From Paenibacillus radicibacter (lineage in GTDB: Bacteria; Bacillota; Bacilli; Paenibacillales; NBRC-103111), in the NCBI RefSeq assembly GCF_024721995.1, contig NZ_JANQBC010000001.1:682001-746000 (forward strand): DNA of 64,000 nt, in the 5' to 3' direction. Below are positions 35,814-45,311 of this stretch, one piece after another. The notes beneath the pieces are model-generated. The model made no database searches. It saw nothing but the letters and a program-made list of their open reading frames with translations, and had not been told where the DNA came from. A program made the position numbers and the translations under genes. Positions within the stretch are counted from its first letter, which is position 1; each line of letters begins with the position of its first letter.

Positions 35814-36617
35814 TTAATGGGACTGGGTATTTGATCCGAATAAACGATCTAAGCCATACACACGTTCCAATATAAAAATAAATAGTAAGCTCACTAAGAT
35901 CAACACAGCGGAAATCGACGCCACAAGCGGATCCAGTGATTCTTGCATGTGATTAAAGATCGCCATTGGCAGCGTTGTCGTAGATGGTGTAATCATAAAC
36001 AAGGAGATCGTCACATTATCAAACGAAGTTAAGAATGCGAAAATCATACCGGAGAATATCGCCGGCTTAAGTAGCGGAAGCGTAATCTTCCAGAATACAT
36101 TGAATGAACTCGCACCTAAGATGTACGCTGCACGTTCAAGTGTGTAGTCAAAGGAACTGAGTCCCGTGAGTACTAGCCGAACCACATACGGTATCGTGAT
36201 TAGAATATGCGCTAGCAATAGTCCCGTGAAAGTCCCTGCTAGTCCAATTCTTGTAAAAAAGAGCAATGCCCCGATCCCGATAATAATCGCAGGTACGGTA
36301 AGAGGTGAAAGAATTAATCCATTAATAAAGCTACTTCCAGGTGGCTTATACTTATGCAGCGCCAGTGCAGCAATCGTTCCTATAATTGTTGAGATGACTG
36401 CGGTAATGACAGCTAGCTTAATGCTAAACCAGAATGAATCAATGAATTCAGGACGATCTAGAATCTTTTCATACCACTTAAAAGAAAACCCTTCAGGCGG
36501 GAACGATAAGTACCCAGCGGAAGTAAAGGAAGTCGGAATAATGATGAGTAATGGCGATATAACCATTAACACGACGATAAACGTTATCACACCAAGTAAG
36601 GAGATTCGATTTCTCAT
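35814..36617 (-). CDS. ABC transporter permease (PotC type)
   Basis: A 267-residue inner-membrane permease with six hydrophobic segments and the binding-protein-dependent transport (EAA) loop ERAAYILGASSFNVFWKITLP, split. It resembles PotC/YdcV permeases of spermidine/putrescine-type importers. The start overlaps the preceding permease stop (ATGA), so both are made at matched levels. Confidence 0.9.
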   Translation of the reverse strand: MRNRISLLGVITFIVVLMVISPLLIIIPTSFTSAGYLSFPPEGFSFKWYEKILDRPEFIDSFWFSIKLAVITAVISTIIGTIAALALHKYKPPGSSFINGLILSPLTVPAIIIGIGALLFFTRIGLAGTFTGLLLAHILITIPYVVRLVLTGLSSFDYTLERAAYILGASSFNVFWKITLPLLKPAIFSGMIFAFLTSFDNVTISLFMITPSTTTLPMAIFNHMQESLDPLVASISAVLILVSLLFIFILERVYGLDRLFGSNTQSH

Positions 36618-37471
36618 GAGGAGAATACCTCCTTATAGCGTTTGGTTTCAATTAACTTCGTGAACAATGCGACTAGCCCCAATGTGCATCCTAGCAAAAT
36701 AAAGGCAAGAGCAGCACCAAGCGACCAATCCAGCGTCGCCATAATTTTCTCATAAGCAAGAACAGGCATCACTTTAACTGACGTACCACCCATTAGTGCA
36801 GGTGTTACGAATGAACTCATCGATAAGCTAAATACGAGTGTTGTACCTGCGACAATACCCGGTAAGCTTAACGGCAATGTAATATTAAAGAATGACCTGA
36901 TCGTTGAGGCACCGAGAATGCCAGATGCTTTATATAACGATTGATCAATCGTATACAAGCTTGTTGCAATGCCTAGAATCATATAGACGATCATCGAGTC
37001 TGTTAAACCGATAACAACGCCAAGCTCGTTATAGAGCAATCGCAAAGGTTCGTCGATCAGGCCAAACTTCATTAATGTCGTATTAACAAATCCTTTTTGC
37101 CCCAGAATAACTACCCATCCAAAGTTACGAATCACGACACTGATCAGATGAGGGGAAATAATAAGGAACGTAATGAAGCCTCGCATTTTCGGTGACGATT
37201 TAGCCATGTACATTGCAACGGGGTATCCCAGCACCAAACAGCATATTACAGTCATCAAGCTAATTTTGATCGTTCTCCACAGTACTTCATAATAATAAAT
37301 GTCTTTCAGAATTAACGCATAGTTAGCAAAGGTAAAACTCACACTCTCTTGCTGGAAACTTAGGATGAAAATGTAGGCCATCGGAAGAACGAAAACGCCA
37401 AGCATGACGATTAAAGCGGGAGCGAGCAGCAATAATGCAACCATTCTACCTGTTGATCTTTGTGTTTTCAT
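36614..37471 (-). CDS. ABC transporter permease (PotB type)
   Basis: A 285-residue permease with six hydrophobic segments and the EAA loop KASGILGASTIRSFFNITLPLS, split. It is the partner of the following permease and comes just after the ATPase gene (6 bp). It fits PotB/YdcU-type importers with a type I fold. Confidence 0.9.
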   Translation of the reverse strand: MKTQRSTGRMVALLLLAPALIVMLGVFVLPMAYIFILSFQQESVSFTFANYALILKDIYYYEVLWRTIKISLMTVICCLVLGYPVAMYMAKSSPKMRGFITFLIISPHLISVVIRNFGWVVILGQKGFVNTTLMKFGLIDEPLRLLYNELGVVIGLTDSMIVYMILGIATSLYTIDQSLYKASGILGASTIRSFFNITLPLSLPGIVAGTTLVFSLSMSSFVTPALMGGTSVKVMPVLAYEKIMATLDWSLGAALAFILLGCTLGLVALFTKLIETKRYKEVFSS

Positions 37472-37477
37472 TGCTCT

Positions 37478-38578
37478 CTAGCTCCCCTTTCTGGGAAATA
37501 CATAGACATCCTCAGTTTTCCAATTCAACTTGACGATTCCACCTTGATCCATACCTAGATCTTGCGGGGCAGCTTGTAGACGAACATTAAGAAGTCCATC
37601 ACCTGCTTCAATCATACATTCTGTAAAGGAGCCTAAGAAGGAAGAATAACGAACAACACCTGTCGTTTCATTACATGCTGCATCCGATGTTTTCACTGAA
37701 TCTGCAATCATAATCTTTTCAGGACGAACATAAACCGATACTTGTTCACCTGCTCTTACCGCAATATTGCGGCGTTTGGCTTCGATTGAAGCGCCAGCAC
37801 TCGTGAGTATACGTATCGAAGAATCATCAACCGCTTCTACAATACCTTCCATACGGTTCGATTTACCGATAAACTCGTGTACGAACTCAGAAGCAGGATT
37901 GTTGTAAATATCCCATGGTGTACCAATCTGCTCTACTTTGCCATGATCAAGTACAACAATGCGATCAGATAAATACATCGCTTCTTCTTGGTCATGTGTA
38001 ACGAAAATTGTCGTTACCCCAATTACTTGACGTAGACGCTTTAACTCCTCACGCAGTTCCTCACGCAATTTCGCATCCAAGTTACTTAGTGGCTCATCAA
38101 GCAATAGTACCGACGGTTCTGTAACAAGGGCACGTGCAATCGCAATACGTTGGCGTTGTCCACCCGATAATTGCTTGGGGTAGCGATCGGATACATGCGG
38201 TAATTTTACAAGTTGGAGCACTTTCTGCACTCTTTCGTGAACTTCTGCTTTCGGCACTTTACGTAATTTAAGACCGTAAGCCACATTCTCTGCAACCGTC
38301 ATATGCGGGAACAAGGAATACGTTTGGAACACCATACCGAGGTCCCGTTTATTAGACGGAACCCCATTCATCTTTTTACCTTTAATAATAAGTTCACCCT
38401 GGTTAGGTTCTAAGAAGCCAGCAATCATGTTAAGCGTTGTTGTTTTTCCACATCCAGAGGGCCCAAGAAATGATACACATTCGCCTTGTGCAATTTGAAG
38501 ATTGAAATTTTCGACAACTACGTTTGACCCAAAGCTCTTCTGTATATTCTTCAGCTCGACATCCACTTTTTTGGTCAT
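37478..38578 (-). CDS. ABC transporter ATP-binding protein (PotA type)
   Basis: A 366-residue ATPase with Walker A GPSGCGKTT, signature LSGGQRQRIAIA, Walker B VLLLDEPLSNLDA, and the H-loop FVTHDQEE, followed by a C-terminal TOBE domain (from about residue 280) as in PotA. In-frame GTG/ATG codons at 38593 and 38590 lack a ribosome site; the ATG at 38578 has GGGTGA close upstream. It energises the two downstream permeases. Confidence 0.92.
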   Translation of the reverse strand: MTKKVDVELKNIQKSFGSNVVVENFNLQIAQGECVSFLGPSGCGKTTTLNMIAGFLEPNQGELIIKGKKMNGVPSNKRDLGMVFQTYSLFPHMTVAENVAYGLKLRKVPKAEVHERVQKVLQLVKLPHVSDRYPKQLSGGQRQRIAIARALVTEPSVLLLDEPLSNLDAKLREELREELKRLRQVIGVTTIFVTHDQEEAMYLSDRIVVLDHGKVEQIGTPWDIYNNPASEFVHEFIGKSNRMEGIVEAVDDSSIRILTSAGASIEAKRRNIAVRAGEQVSVYVRPEKIMIADSVKTSDAACNETTGVVRYSSFLGSFTECMIEAGDGLLNVRLQAAPQDLGMDQGGIVKLNWKTEDVYVFPRKGS

Positions 38579-38593
38579 ATTATCACCCATCAC

Positions 38594-39727
38594 TTATTTT
38601 TTCCCTACTAAAGGAGCAACTTCTTTGTTAAAACGATCTAACCAAGCTTTTGTACTCTTGGATAGTACCTCATAGTCGAACTGAACCACTTTCTTACGGT
38701 CAAATTCAATGAGCTTCGCAATGTCATCTGGTAGCTTCACGTTTACAGCAGGATTGTAGTACAACTTCGTTGCGTACATCGTTTGAACTTCATCTGATAA
38801 TAAGTAATCTGCAAACAATTTCGCTGCATTCGGGTGTGGCGCACCTTTAACAAGAGTCGCTACGTTCGGTACCAAGTTCGAACCTTCTTTAGGAATCACG
38901 AACTCAAGCGGCAATCCGCTTTCTTTCTTCTGTACGATACTTCTTGCCATCGTCCATGCGGTGTACGCAGCTGTTTTGTCTTGTAGATTCTGTTGCAATT
39001 GTGCAGCTGATTTTGCGAAAGTTGGCATGTATCCAGCAATCACTTTCAACTTGTCAAAACCAGCATCCATGCTCTTCTCAGAGCCACCGTTCGCATAAGC
39101 CATCATAATTGTTGCTGAGCGACCGAAATTGCTTGAAATTTCAGTTAATGTAAGATTGCCTTTCATCTCAGGCTTTGCAAGATCGTTCCAAGACTCAGGA
39201 ACAGGCAGCCCTTTCGCCTTTACAACTTCGCTATTGTAGGAAATCCCCATCGGTGTAAAGTTAACCGCTACCCCGCTGTTGTCTTTCACTTTCAGATCTG
39301 CACCAACTTTAGCCATGTTCGGAATGTCTTTGTCCGAAAGTGTTTCCCACAGTCCTTCCACACGACCGGATTCTTGCTCGCCGCCTTCAATAACCGTCAA
39401 GTCGATTTGTGGTGCTGCTTTCTGTGCTTTTACTTTCGCTACTAGCTCTGTAGAAACACCAGAAACGTATGTAAGCTTCACATCCGGATATTTTTTATTA
39501 AACTTAGGAAAGATTTCATCTTTCATTAATTTCTCAACTGTTGCACCATTACCCCCGATGACAAGCTCCTTCTCAGGTGTTAAGGCTGATTTCGATTCTG
39601 GAGTAGCCGCAGCAGGTGCTGGACTGGATTTACCGGCAGCGCTTTCAGAACTGCTACCACAACCAGCCAAAATTGTTCCGAACAAAGTAACTGCAGATAG
39701 TACACTTAATACCTTAACCTTTTTCAA
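38594..39727 (-). CDS. ABC transporter substrate-binding lipoprotein, TTG start
   Basis: A 377-residue extracellular binding protein with signal and lipobox ILAGCGSS, then an Ala/Pro/Ser-rich linker and a periplasmic-binding-protein fold (LTVIEGGEQESGR, NFTPMGISYNS, HPNAAKLFADYLLSDEVQ). It is like the Pot/iron-type (SBP_bac_6) group; the substrate cannot be decided. The start is TTG at 39727, 7 nt behind GGAGG. As first gene of the operon it is fed by the promoter at 39803-39831. Confidence 0.9.
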   Translation of the reverse strand: MKKVKVLSVLSAVTLFGTILAGCGSSSESAAGKSSPAPAAATPESKSALTPEKELVIGGNGATVEKLMKDEIFPKFNKKYPDVKLTYVSGVSTELVAKVKAQKAAPQIDLTVIEGGEQESGRVEGLWETLSDKDIPNMAKVGADLKVKDNSGVAVNFTPMGISYNSEVVKAKGLPVPESWNDLAKPEMKGNLTLTEISSNFGRSATIMMAYANGGSEKSMDAGFDKLKVIAGYMPTFAKSAAQLQQNLQDKTAAYTAWTMARSIVQKKESGLPLEFVIPKEGSNLVPNVATLVKGAPHPNAAKLFADYLLSDEVQTMYATKLYYNPAVNVKLPDDIAKLIEFDRKKVVQFDYEVLSKSTKAWLDRFNKEVAPLVGKK

Positions 39728-39755
39728 ATGAACCCCTCCATATGTCTTTGTATTC

Positions 39756-39772
39756 GTTCACTATTCGTGAAC
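39756..39772. promoter_or_regulatory. Inverted repeat, candidate IclR operator
   Basis: GTTCAC-TATTC-GTGAAC, a perfect 6+6 palindrome with a 5-nt spacer, lies between the divergent ABC operon and the iclR gene, downstream of the ABC promoter. A regulator bound here could block or tune transcription. Assignment to the adjacent IclR protein is by position only. Confidence 0.6.
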
Positions 39773-39802
39773 AGCGTTTACTATGTGTAACCGATGAAAT
39801 TG

Positions 39803-39831
39803 ATTTTATCACGGGATCATGGTATGTTCAA
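39803..39831 (-). promoter_or_regulatory. Promoter of the ABC importer/M20 operon
   Basis: On the minus strand TTGAAC and TAAAAT are separated by 17 nt, about 75 nt before the TTG start. Confidence 0.6.
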
Positions 39832-39900
39832 TACAATTATTTGATTTATCTAACGTTTTTGTATTTTCAAATTATTAAAATTTCGAATAGAGGTTGTACG

Positions 39901-40659
39901 ATGGATCAACTATTAACTTCCGTCCAGAAGAGCTGTAAACTACTCAAAATTTTCTTGGACTCTGAAAAAGAACTAGGTGTTAGTGAATTAAGCAGAAGAC
40001 TGCAACTTTCGAAAGGCGCTATACATAAACTGCTAACGACGCTCGAACATGAAGGCTTTATTAAGCAAAACCCTGTCAACAAACAATATTCACTTGGTTA
40101 TACGCTACTTGAGCTTGGCAACAAAGTAAAAAAGCACGACGATTGGGCAGACTTTTCTCGTCCTTTCTTACAATCACTGGCTGGTTACACCAAAGAGCTT
40201 GTCTGCTTGTGTATTATCGATGGCAACGACGCGATCTATGTGGATAAAATTGAGTCACAGCACCCGATTCGCTTCAATGTCGATGCATTTAGACGATTCC
40301 CGCTGTATGCAACATCCGCTTCTAGGTCAATTCTCGCGTATCGTTCTGAAAGCGCTATCGACCTAGTACTTAGTGAATCACTCCGACAGTACACACCTTA
40401 TTCCATTAGTGATCCAGCCGTTGTTAAAGAACGCTTAGCGAATATTCGCTTGAACGGCTACGAGACAAGCTCAAATCTTCGGAATGTCGGTGTCACTGCG
40501 GTCGCTGCCCCAATCTTCGATGCTGATGGCAACGTCACCGCATCCATCAGCTTAATTGGACCTACTGATCGCATGCAAGATAATCTTGCGCACTGGACGG
40601 AGAAAGTACTTGAGACGACACACGAAATCTCAAGTCATTTTGGCAATAAGTCTTATTAG
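39901..40659 (+). CDS. IclR family transcriptional regulator
   Basis: A 252-residue IclR protein. The winged HTH spans residues about 1-65 (LGVSELSRRLQLSKGAIHKLL, in two parts, then TLEHEGFIKQNP) and the C-terminal effector domain follows (FPLYATSASRSILAYR, GYETSSNLRNVGVTAVAAPIF). The true start at 39901 follows AGAGG by 7 nt; the ORF runs further upstream in frame but without a ribosome site. It is divergent from the ABC/M20 operon and probably controls it. Confidence 0.88.
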   Translation: MDQLLTSVQKSCKLLKIFLDSEKELGVSELSRRLQLSKGAIHKLLTTLEHEGFIKQNPVNKQYSLGYTLLELGNKVKKHDDWADFSRPFLQSLAGYTKELVCLCIIDGNDAIYVDKIESQHPIRFNVDAFRRFPLYATSASRSILAYRSESAIDLVLSESLRQYTPYSISDPAVVKERLANIRLNGYETSSNLRNVGVTAVAAPIFDADGNVTASISLIGPTDRMQDNLAHWTEKVLETTHEISSHFGNKSY

Positions 40660-40677
40660 TTCGATATTTAAGACACA

Positions 40678-40730
40678 AAAAAATAACCCCACCGCTGGAG
40701 TTAACACCACGGTCAGGGTTATTTTTTGTT
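40678..40730. terminator. Bidirectional terminator between iclR and ylaN
   Basis: A long imperfect hairpin centred on GTTAAC with end arms AAAAATAACCC / GGGTTATTTTT lies between converging genes and has T-runs on both strands. Confidence 0.75.
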
Positions 40731-41003
40731 TAGCATCTCATATAACTGCGCCAAGTTGCGCTCAAGTTTGCTTAAAATTTCTTTGCCTGTCGATTCATAG
40801 ATCAAACCTGCTCGAATCGCAAAGTCCACCTCACGAGACAATCCGTACATTTGTGTATCGAGCACTTCTTCATACAACGGGCACTTTCGAGTTGTTAGGT
40901 TACCCATCTGTACTTCAATCAATTTTTCTATTTTATCGGCATCTTCTTGTAGAAGAAGAAGTGCCTTTTGGTTCAAGCTCATTAGTACTTCAGATGAAGA
41001 CAT
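40719..41003 (-). CDS. ylaN: YlaN family protein (DUF1507)
   Basis: A 94-residue helical protein with [26 protein letters not shown] (split) and the ending [17 protein letters not shown]. subtilis YlaN is linked to iron homeostasis and Fur. The start at 41003 follows GGGGGAG; a longer frame to 41078 has no ribosome site and unlikely sequence. Confidence 0.9.
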   Translation of the reverse strand: MSSSEVLMSLNQKALLLLQEDADKIEKLIEVQMGNLTTRKCPLYEEVLDTQMYGLSREVDFAIRAGLIYESTGKEILSKLERNLAQLYEMLNKK

Positions 41004-41124
41004 TTTAGGCTCCCCCTCATTTAGAATCATCCATTCCTCTATAAGAAATATATTAGACGAAAACGTGAGAATATACAAGTTTCCACGCTCGTTTCTCAGA
41101 AAACTTTTGCACGAATACGTATGT

Positions 41125-41160
41125 AAAATAAAAGTATCTCCAACAAAGTTGGAGATACTC
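41125..41160 (-). terminator. Terminator of the HPr-like gene
   Basis: AGTATCTCCAAC / GTTGGAGATACT stem with a 4-nt loop (41133-41160), then TTTTATTTT on the minus strand. Confidence 0.88.
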
Positions 41161-41167
41161 AGGTCTC

Positions 41168-41416
41168 TTAGTCTTCAACAATATTGACTTGTAGATTGTA
41201 CTTCTCGAACACTTCTACCATTGCTTGTTTCGCTTCTACAGCATCTTGTCCGTGTACGTGAAGGTCATACTTACTGGAGTCCAACAAAGTTGTGAACAAT
41301 CCAAGAATACTTTTAACATCGATATACTTGTTATCGTATTGAAGGACAATCGAAGATGTGAATTTGCCTGCTGTTTGAGAAATTTCTACGATTGCTGAGT
41401 TGTTTGTCGGTGCCAT
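41168..41416 (-). CDS. HPr-like protein lacking the phosphoryl-His loop
   Basis: An 82-residue HPr-fold protein. It aligns with HPr from the first helix onward: ISQTAGKF and [16 protein letters not shown], with Ser36 in KSILG matching the regulatory Ser46 of HPr. The usual first strand with GIHARPA, which carries the PTS phosphoryl-accepting His15, is absent, and the chain is about ten residues shorter there. It therefore cannot act as a PTS phosphocarrier, but it could still be a substrate of HPr kinase, as Crh is. GGAGG is 8 nt before the ATG. It is a stand-alone gene with its own terminator. Confidence 0.78.
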   Translation of the reverse strand: MAPTNNSAIVEISQTAGKFTSSIVLQYDNKYIDVKSILGLFTTLLDSSKYDLHVHGQDAVEAKQAMVEVFEKYNLQVNIVED

Positions 41417-41610
41417 GAAGCATTCCTCCCTAAAATCAGTTCATTAATTAATTTAATTGATGTACATACACTATGATACATGTTTCACAGAGTGATGTGC
41501 AACATAAATTTGCACATCTTCCAATTCTCTACCCTTTTTACACCTAATTCTCAGATATTGAATTCTTAGCTTCACCATCTGGCAACTTATTATGTGCTCT
41601 GCCCATTTCG

Positions 41611-42288
41611 CTAATGATCTTTGGGTGGAACTTTTGGTGGAACTTTGGGATCCATCCATTTCTTCTTCACCACATATCCAATCGCAACGATTAAGCTGAA
41701 TATGATCATCAGAACGAGCAGCCGAAATTTGTTTTGTTTAAAATTCAGCACATCATGAGCGATCATCGATTCCAAGATAATAATCGGAATCTTCCCGATC
41801 ACCGTCCCAATGACGAACGAACTCATACGCATCGCTGTCACACCCGCGCCGAATGATACAGCACTCGACGGAATAATTGGAACTAATCGACCCATTAATG
41901 TATAGAACAAACCGTCCTTCTCGAGCAGCCGATTAAAGTTCTGTATCATCGGATACTTCGCTATCTTACGATCAACCCATGCATGACCGAAGTGCCGCGC
42001 AACGACAAAGGCAGAAACAGCACCTAAGCAAGACATGGAATAATTAATTACAAATCCCCACTTAAGCCCGAATATCGCAACATTCACACCTGCTAGCACA
42101 ATAAACGGTATAAACGGAAAGAACGTCTGCAGATAGATGAGCACCGCTCCAATGATCATTCCACTCACGCCAAGTGACACCAAATAACGCGATAAGTGCG
42201 AGAAATGTACTTGCTTCCCATAATACACAGCCAGTCCAATTACAATGACGGTAATGACACTGCCTACAATCCATTTCCAATGTTTCAT
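41611..42288 (-). CDS. TVP38/TMEM64 (VTT-domain) family membrane protein
   Basis: A 225-residue multi-pass membrane protein with the VTT signature region: PFIPFIVLAGVNVAIFGLKWG and FGHAWVDRKIAKYPMIQNFN, in parts, plus GRLVPIIPSSAVSFGAGVTAM. Related DedA/TVP38 proteins are linked to lipid scrambling and membrane homeostasis. The C terminus carries a short repeat, PKVPPKVPPK. A GTG at 42300 lies in the GGGGTGAT ribosome site, so the ATG at 42288 is the start. Confidence 0.82.
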   Translation of the reverse strand: MKHWKWIVGSVITVIVIGLAVYYGKQVHFSHLSRYLVSLGVSGMIIGAVLIYLQTFFPFIPFIVLAGVNVAIFGLKWGFVINYSMSCLGAVSAFVVARHFGHAWVDRKIAKYPMIQNFNRLLEKDGLFYTLMGRLVPIIPSSAVSFGAGVTAMRMSSFVIGTVIGKIPIIILESMIAHDVLNFKQNKFRLLVLMIIFSLIVAIGYVVKKKWMDPKVPPKVPPKDH

Positions 42289-42359
42289 TCTACAAATCAC
42301 CCCAAAAGAACCCTACAACTGTATAACATCCCCATTTGCAAGCGCAAATACTCACAAAG

Positions 42360-44300
42360 CTATAATGAATCCATAATGATTCGATTACGACCATCATTCT
42401 TTGCTTGATACAGCGCCATGTCGGCTTTGTAGAACAATGTCTCTACGCTAATTTTCTCATCTTCCCAATTCCAATCCGATACGCCGCACGAGATCGTCAC
42501 GGTTGGATTCGTTTCTTTCATCACATTTTGCCGGATACGCTCTGCAATTTTGAGTGTCTGTTCCTTATAAATATGCGGTAAATAGATCGCAAGCTCTTCG
42601 CCGCCCCAACGTGCTGCAACATCGCTTTCGCGTACCGAATTTTGAATAATCGCAGACACTTGCTTGAGAATTTGATCTCCAACTTGATGACCATACGTAT
42701 CATTGATTTTTTTGAAATTATCGATATCAATCAACACAAAGGATCCACAGAAATCTTCTTTCTGGAAGTTGCTGATCTGCTCGTCCAAGTAATGGCGTAC
42801 ATAAAGACCGGTTAAATTATCAGTAATGACCATTCGCTTCACTTCTGCATGCAAGGAAGCATTCGTCATGGCGAGTCCAATATGCCCGGACAGCACTTGT
42901 AAGAGCTTATAATTATCATATGAGAAATAACTTGGTTTATGATGGACAACCATAATTACACCCATTACTTCTTCATTCACAATAATAGGAGAAGCAATAA
43001 GGGAACGTCCACCCGTAAACTCCATGAGCTTCGAACTAACTAATGGACTTGCCCAATAATCGGAAATAATGACAGGCTCTTTGGTACTGAACACAACACC
43101 TGAGAATCCACTATTAATTGTAAAATATTCACTGAACATCGCCGGCATATTCGTCGCTTGCACCGCAAGGCGATCACTTTCTTTTTCCCGCTGCAAAATA
43201 CAGAAGTATTCCGCACCGAAAATTTGAATGAGCTCCGCGGACACAAAGTCAATAATCTCATTCAAGCTCAGGCTCTGATTGAGCCTTCTTGTTATTTCAT
43301 TAATCAGACGAAGTTCGCTAATAAGAAGGTAAGACTGCTCGTACAGCTTCGCATTCTCAAATGCAGAACCCCCGCTATCGGCTAGCATCGAAATAAATTG
43401 AATATCGCTAGGATCAAGCGTATCCGTCTCACACTGCATGTGTAGTACACCATAAACACCTTGCTTACCTGAGAGTGGAACTGCCAGCTCGATAGTACCC
43501 ATATCCACCCCAAGATACTGCTCCATCACAAGCTGATCATCCATAAAGGCACGCACATACATCGCATTGTCCATTTTTTGCAGATCAAGCTGTTTAATAG
43601 GCAGACTTGCAGACTGAATATCTTGCAATAAATACAAATCCAAGCTCATGATCGGATATACACTCTTTAAGCTCTGTACCACTTCTGTTAGCACCGCTTC
43701 TGTACTAATTAAAGAATGCAGTCGACGTGAAGCTAAGAACAACACTTCCCGTTTATTAATTTCACGAGAAAGTTTCCGGTTCTTCTCCGTCTCAGCCAGA
43801 AGCACCAGGTTGTTGATGAATTCCAATCCGTATGTATATAGATAGAAGAGATAATCCATACTCTCTTGCAGCGGCTCACCAATAAACCCGAAGATCCCAT
43901 ACAACTCTTCATGTGGGGCCAAAAATATAGGAATTGCACAAGAGACACCTTCTACGATTTGCGCAGATTGCTCTGTAATACAAATGGAGATCGCATCATG
44001 ACCCTCACTAATATCTGTCCAATTCATCTGTTCTTCAATCCAACTATGATCGGCTTCTCCAATCGAATGCTTAAATACAATCCGATAATCCGCATCCAAC
44101 ATGACAAAAGTACCATTTAACGTTTCTGGTAAATAGGTAAATTGTCCCGACCATTTCACATATGAAGATTTAAGTGCCTTCTTAAATTCTAAGCTGACTT
44201 CCAAAGCTGCAGATGGCAAAATAAGCCTATAGTTAATAGGCTTATGACGATTTGATTCCAGCTTAATCAATTGTTTTCCCAGCTCCGCTTGTTCATTCAT
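42360..44300 (-). CDS. Diguanylate cyclase with GAF domains
   Basis: A 646-residue signalling protein. The N-terminal two thirds hold GAF-type sensory regions (for example LAETEKNRKLSREINKRE helical linkers and GRSLIASPIIVNEEVMGVIMV, here in pieces). The C-terminal GGDEF domain has GGEEL at residues 566-570, a functional variant of the active site, and the inhibitory I-site RESD at 557-560, exactly five residues upstream. It should make c-di-GMP with product feedback. The start at 44300 (MNEQAEL) has AAGGAG 7 nt upstream. No EAL or HD-GYP gene is in this window. Confidence 0.88.
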   Translation of the reverse strand: MNEQAELGKQLIKLESNRHKPINYRLILPSAALEVSLEFKKALKSSYVKWSGQFTYLPETLNGTFVMLDADYRIVFKHSIGEADHSWIEEQMNWTDISEGHDAISICITEQSAQIVEGVSCAIPIFLAPHEELYGIFGFIGEPLQESMDYLFYLYTYGLEFINNLVLLAETEKNRKLSREINKREVLFLASRRLHSLISTEAVLTEVVQSLKSVYPIMSLDLYLLQDIQSASLPIKQLDLQKMDNAMYVRAFMDDQLVMEQYLGVDMGTIELAVPLSGKQGVYGVLHMQCETDTLDPSDIQFISMLADSGGSAFENAKLYEQSYLLISELRLINEITRRLNQSLSLNEIIDFVSAELIQIFGAEYFCILQREKESDRLAVQATNMPAMFSEYFTINSGFSGVVFSTKEPVIISDYWASPLVSSKLMEFTGGRSLIASPIIVNEEVMGVIMVVHHKPSYFSYDNYKLLQVLSGHIGLAMTNASLHAEVKRMVITDNLTGLYVRHYLDEQISNFQKEDFCGSFVLIDIDNFKKINDTYGHQVGDQILKQVSAIIQNSVRESDVAARWGGEELAIYLPHIYKEQTLKIAERIRQNVMKETNPTVTISCGVSDWNWEDEKISVETLFYKADMALYQAKNDGRNRIIMDSL

Positions 44301-44434
44301 ACGATGACTCCTTTTCATACTCTTTATGTATGTAGAAGTTCTTCTATGTTATATTACTACTAATCTAGGAGGAATGCACTACTTTTTAGTTAACTTCAAA
44401 CGATATCGATAGACCCATTATTTCGAACAACAAC

Positions 44435-44463
44435 TTGACATAGCCTACTTTTTTAATTAAAAT
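44435..44463 (+). promoter_or_regulatory. rpsD promoter
   Basis: A consensus TTGACA and TAAAAT with a 17-nt spacer, followed by about 210 nt of leader before the rpsD start. Confidence 0.72.
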
Positions 44464-44517
44464 ATGATATCGTGAACAATATTACGACCGGTGATTGTTT
44501 GTTGTGTTCCACCCTCT

Positions 44518-44603
44518 CTAATTATGTTGCTGTCAGGACTGCGGCTGAGGTGCTTGCCAGAGGCGTTCTTCTTACAAGAAGGACTTGCCGTAAACATAAT
44601 TAG
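44518..44603 (+). ncRNA. rpsD leader: long structured 5' region, probable S4 autoregulatory leader
   Basis: A perfect 11-bp outer stem (CTAATTATGTT at 44518-44528 with AACATAATTAG at 44593-44603) encloses a branched core. The core includes a hairpin GTTCTTCTT / AAGAAGGAC and GC-rich arms. In Bacillus, ribosomal protein S4 binds its own mRNA leader to limit translation; this region sits where that element should be. The rest of the 377-nt gap to the cyclase gene (44301-44434) shows nothing clear. Confidence 0.65.
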
Positions 44604-44678
44604 CGCACTACATCACCAATTTATTTGGAACATTTAACTAATCAAACAAACTTGAATCGAAAAAGGAGCAACCTTAAT

Positions 44679-45278
44679 ATGTCACGTTATACAGGTCCTA
44701 AATTTAAATTAAGCCGTCGTCTCGGCATTTCTCTTAGCGGTAATGGTAAAGATTTGAAGCGTCCGTTCCCTCCAGGTCAACACGGTCCAGGACAACGCAA
44801 GAAAGTTTCCAACTACGGTATGCAATTACTTGAGAAGCAAAAATTGCGTCACATGTACGGTTTGAACGAAAAACAATTCCGTAACTTGTACAACAGAGCT
44901 TCCAAGCAACAAGGTATCTCCGGTGAGAACTTCATGGTTCTTCTTGAAAGCCGTCTTGACAACTTGGTTTACCGTCTTGGTTTCTCCAACTCCCGTGCTG
45001 GTGCTCGTCAATTAGTATCCCATGGTCACGTTGTAGTTAACGGTAAAAAAGTTGACATCGCTTCTTACACAGTTTCCCTAGGTGATGTAATCTCCTTGCG
45101 TGAAAGAAGTAAAGGTCTATCCGTAGTTAAAGAAGCTATTGCTAACCGCAACTTCTTGGCTGGATACTTGGAATTCAACGAAGCTGCACTAGAAGGTAAG
45201 TTCATTCGTCTTCCTGAGCGCGCTGAGCTTCCTCAAGAAATTGACGAGAAACAAATCGTCGAGTTCTACTCCCGTTAA
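44679..45278 (+). CDS. rpsD: 30S ribosomal protein S4
   Basis: The 199-residue S4, with [20 protein letters not shown] at the start, [15 protein letters not shown], the S4 RNA-binding domain in the middle ([21 protein letters not shown], split) and the usual [13 protein letters not shown] end. It initiates 30S assembly on the 5' domain of 16S rRNA. The start at 44679 follows AAAAAGGAG; the longer frame to 44625 reads through the leader. Confidence 0.97.
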   Translation: MSRYTGPKFKLSRRLGISLSGNGKDLKRPFPPGQHGPGQRKKVSNYGMQLLEKQKLRHMYGLNEKQFRNLYNRASKQQGISGENFMVLLESRLDNLVYRLGFSNSRAGARQLVSHGHVVVNGKKVDIASYTVSLGDVISLRERSKGLSVVKEAIANRNFLAGYLEFNEAALEGKFIRLPERAELPQEIDEKQIVEFYSR

Positions 45279-45311
45279 TCCCTATAGCAGTTCCTTGTTG
45301 GACTGCTTGCT

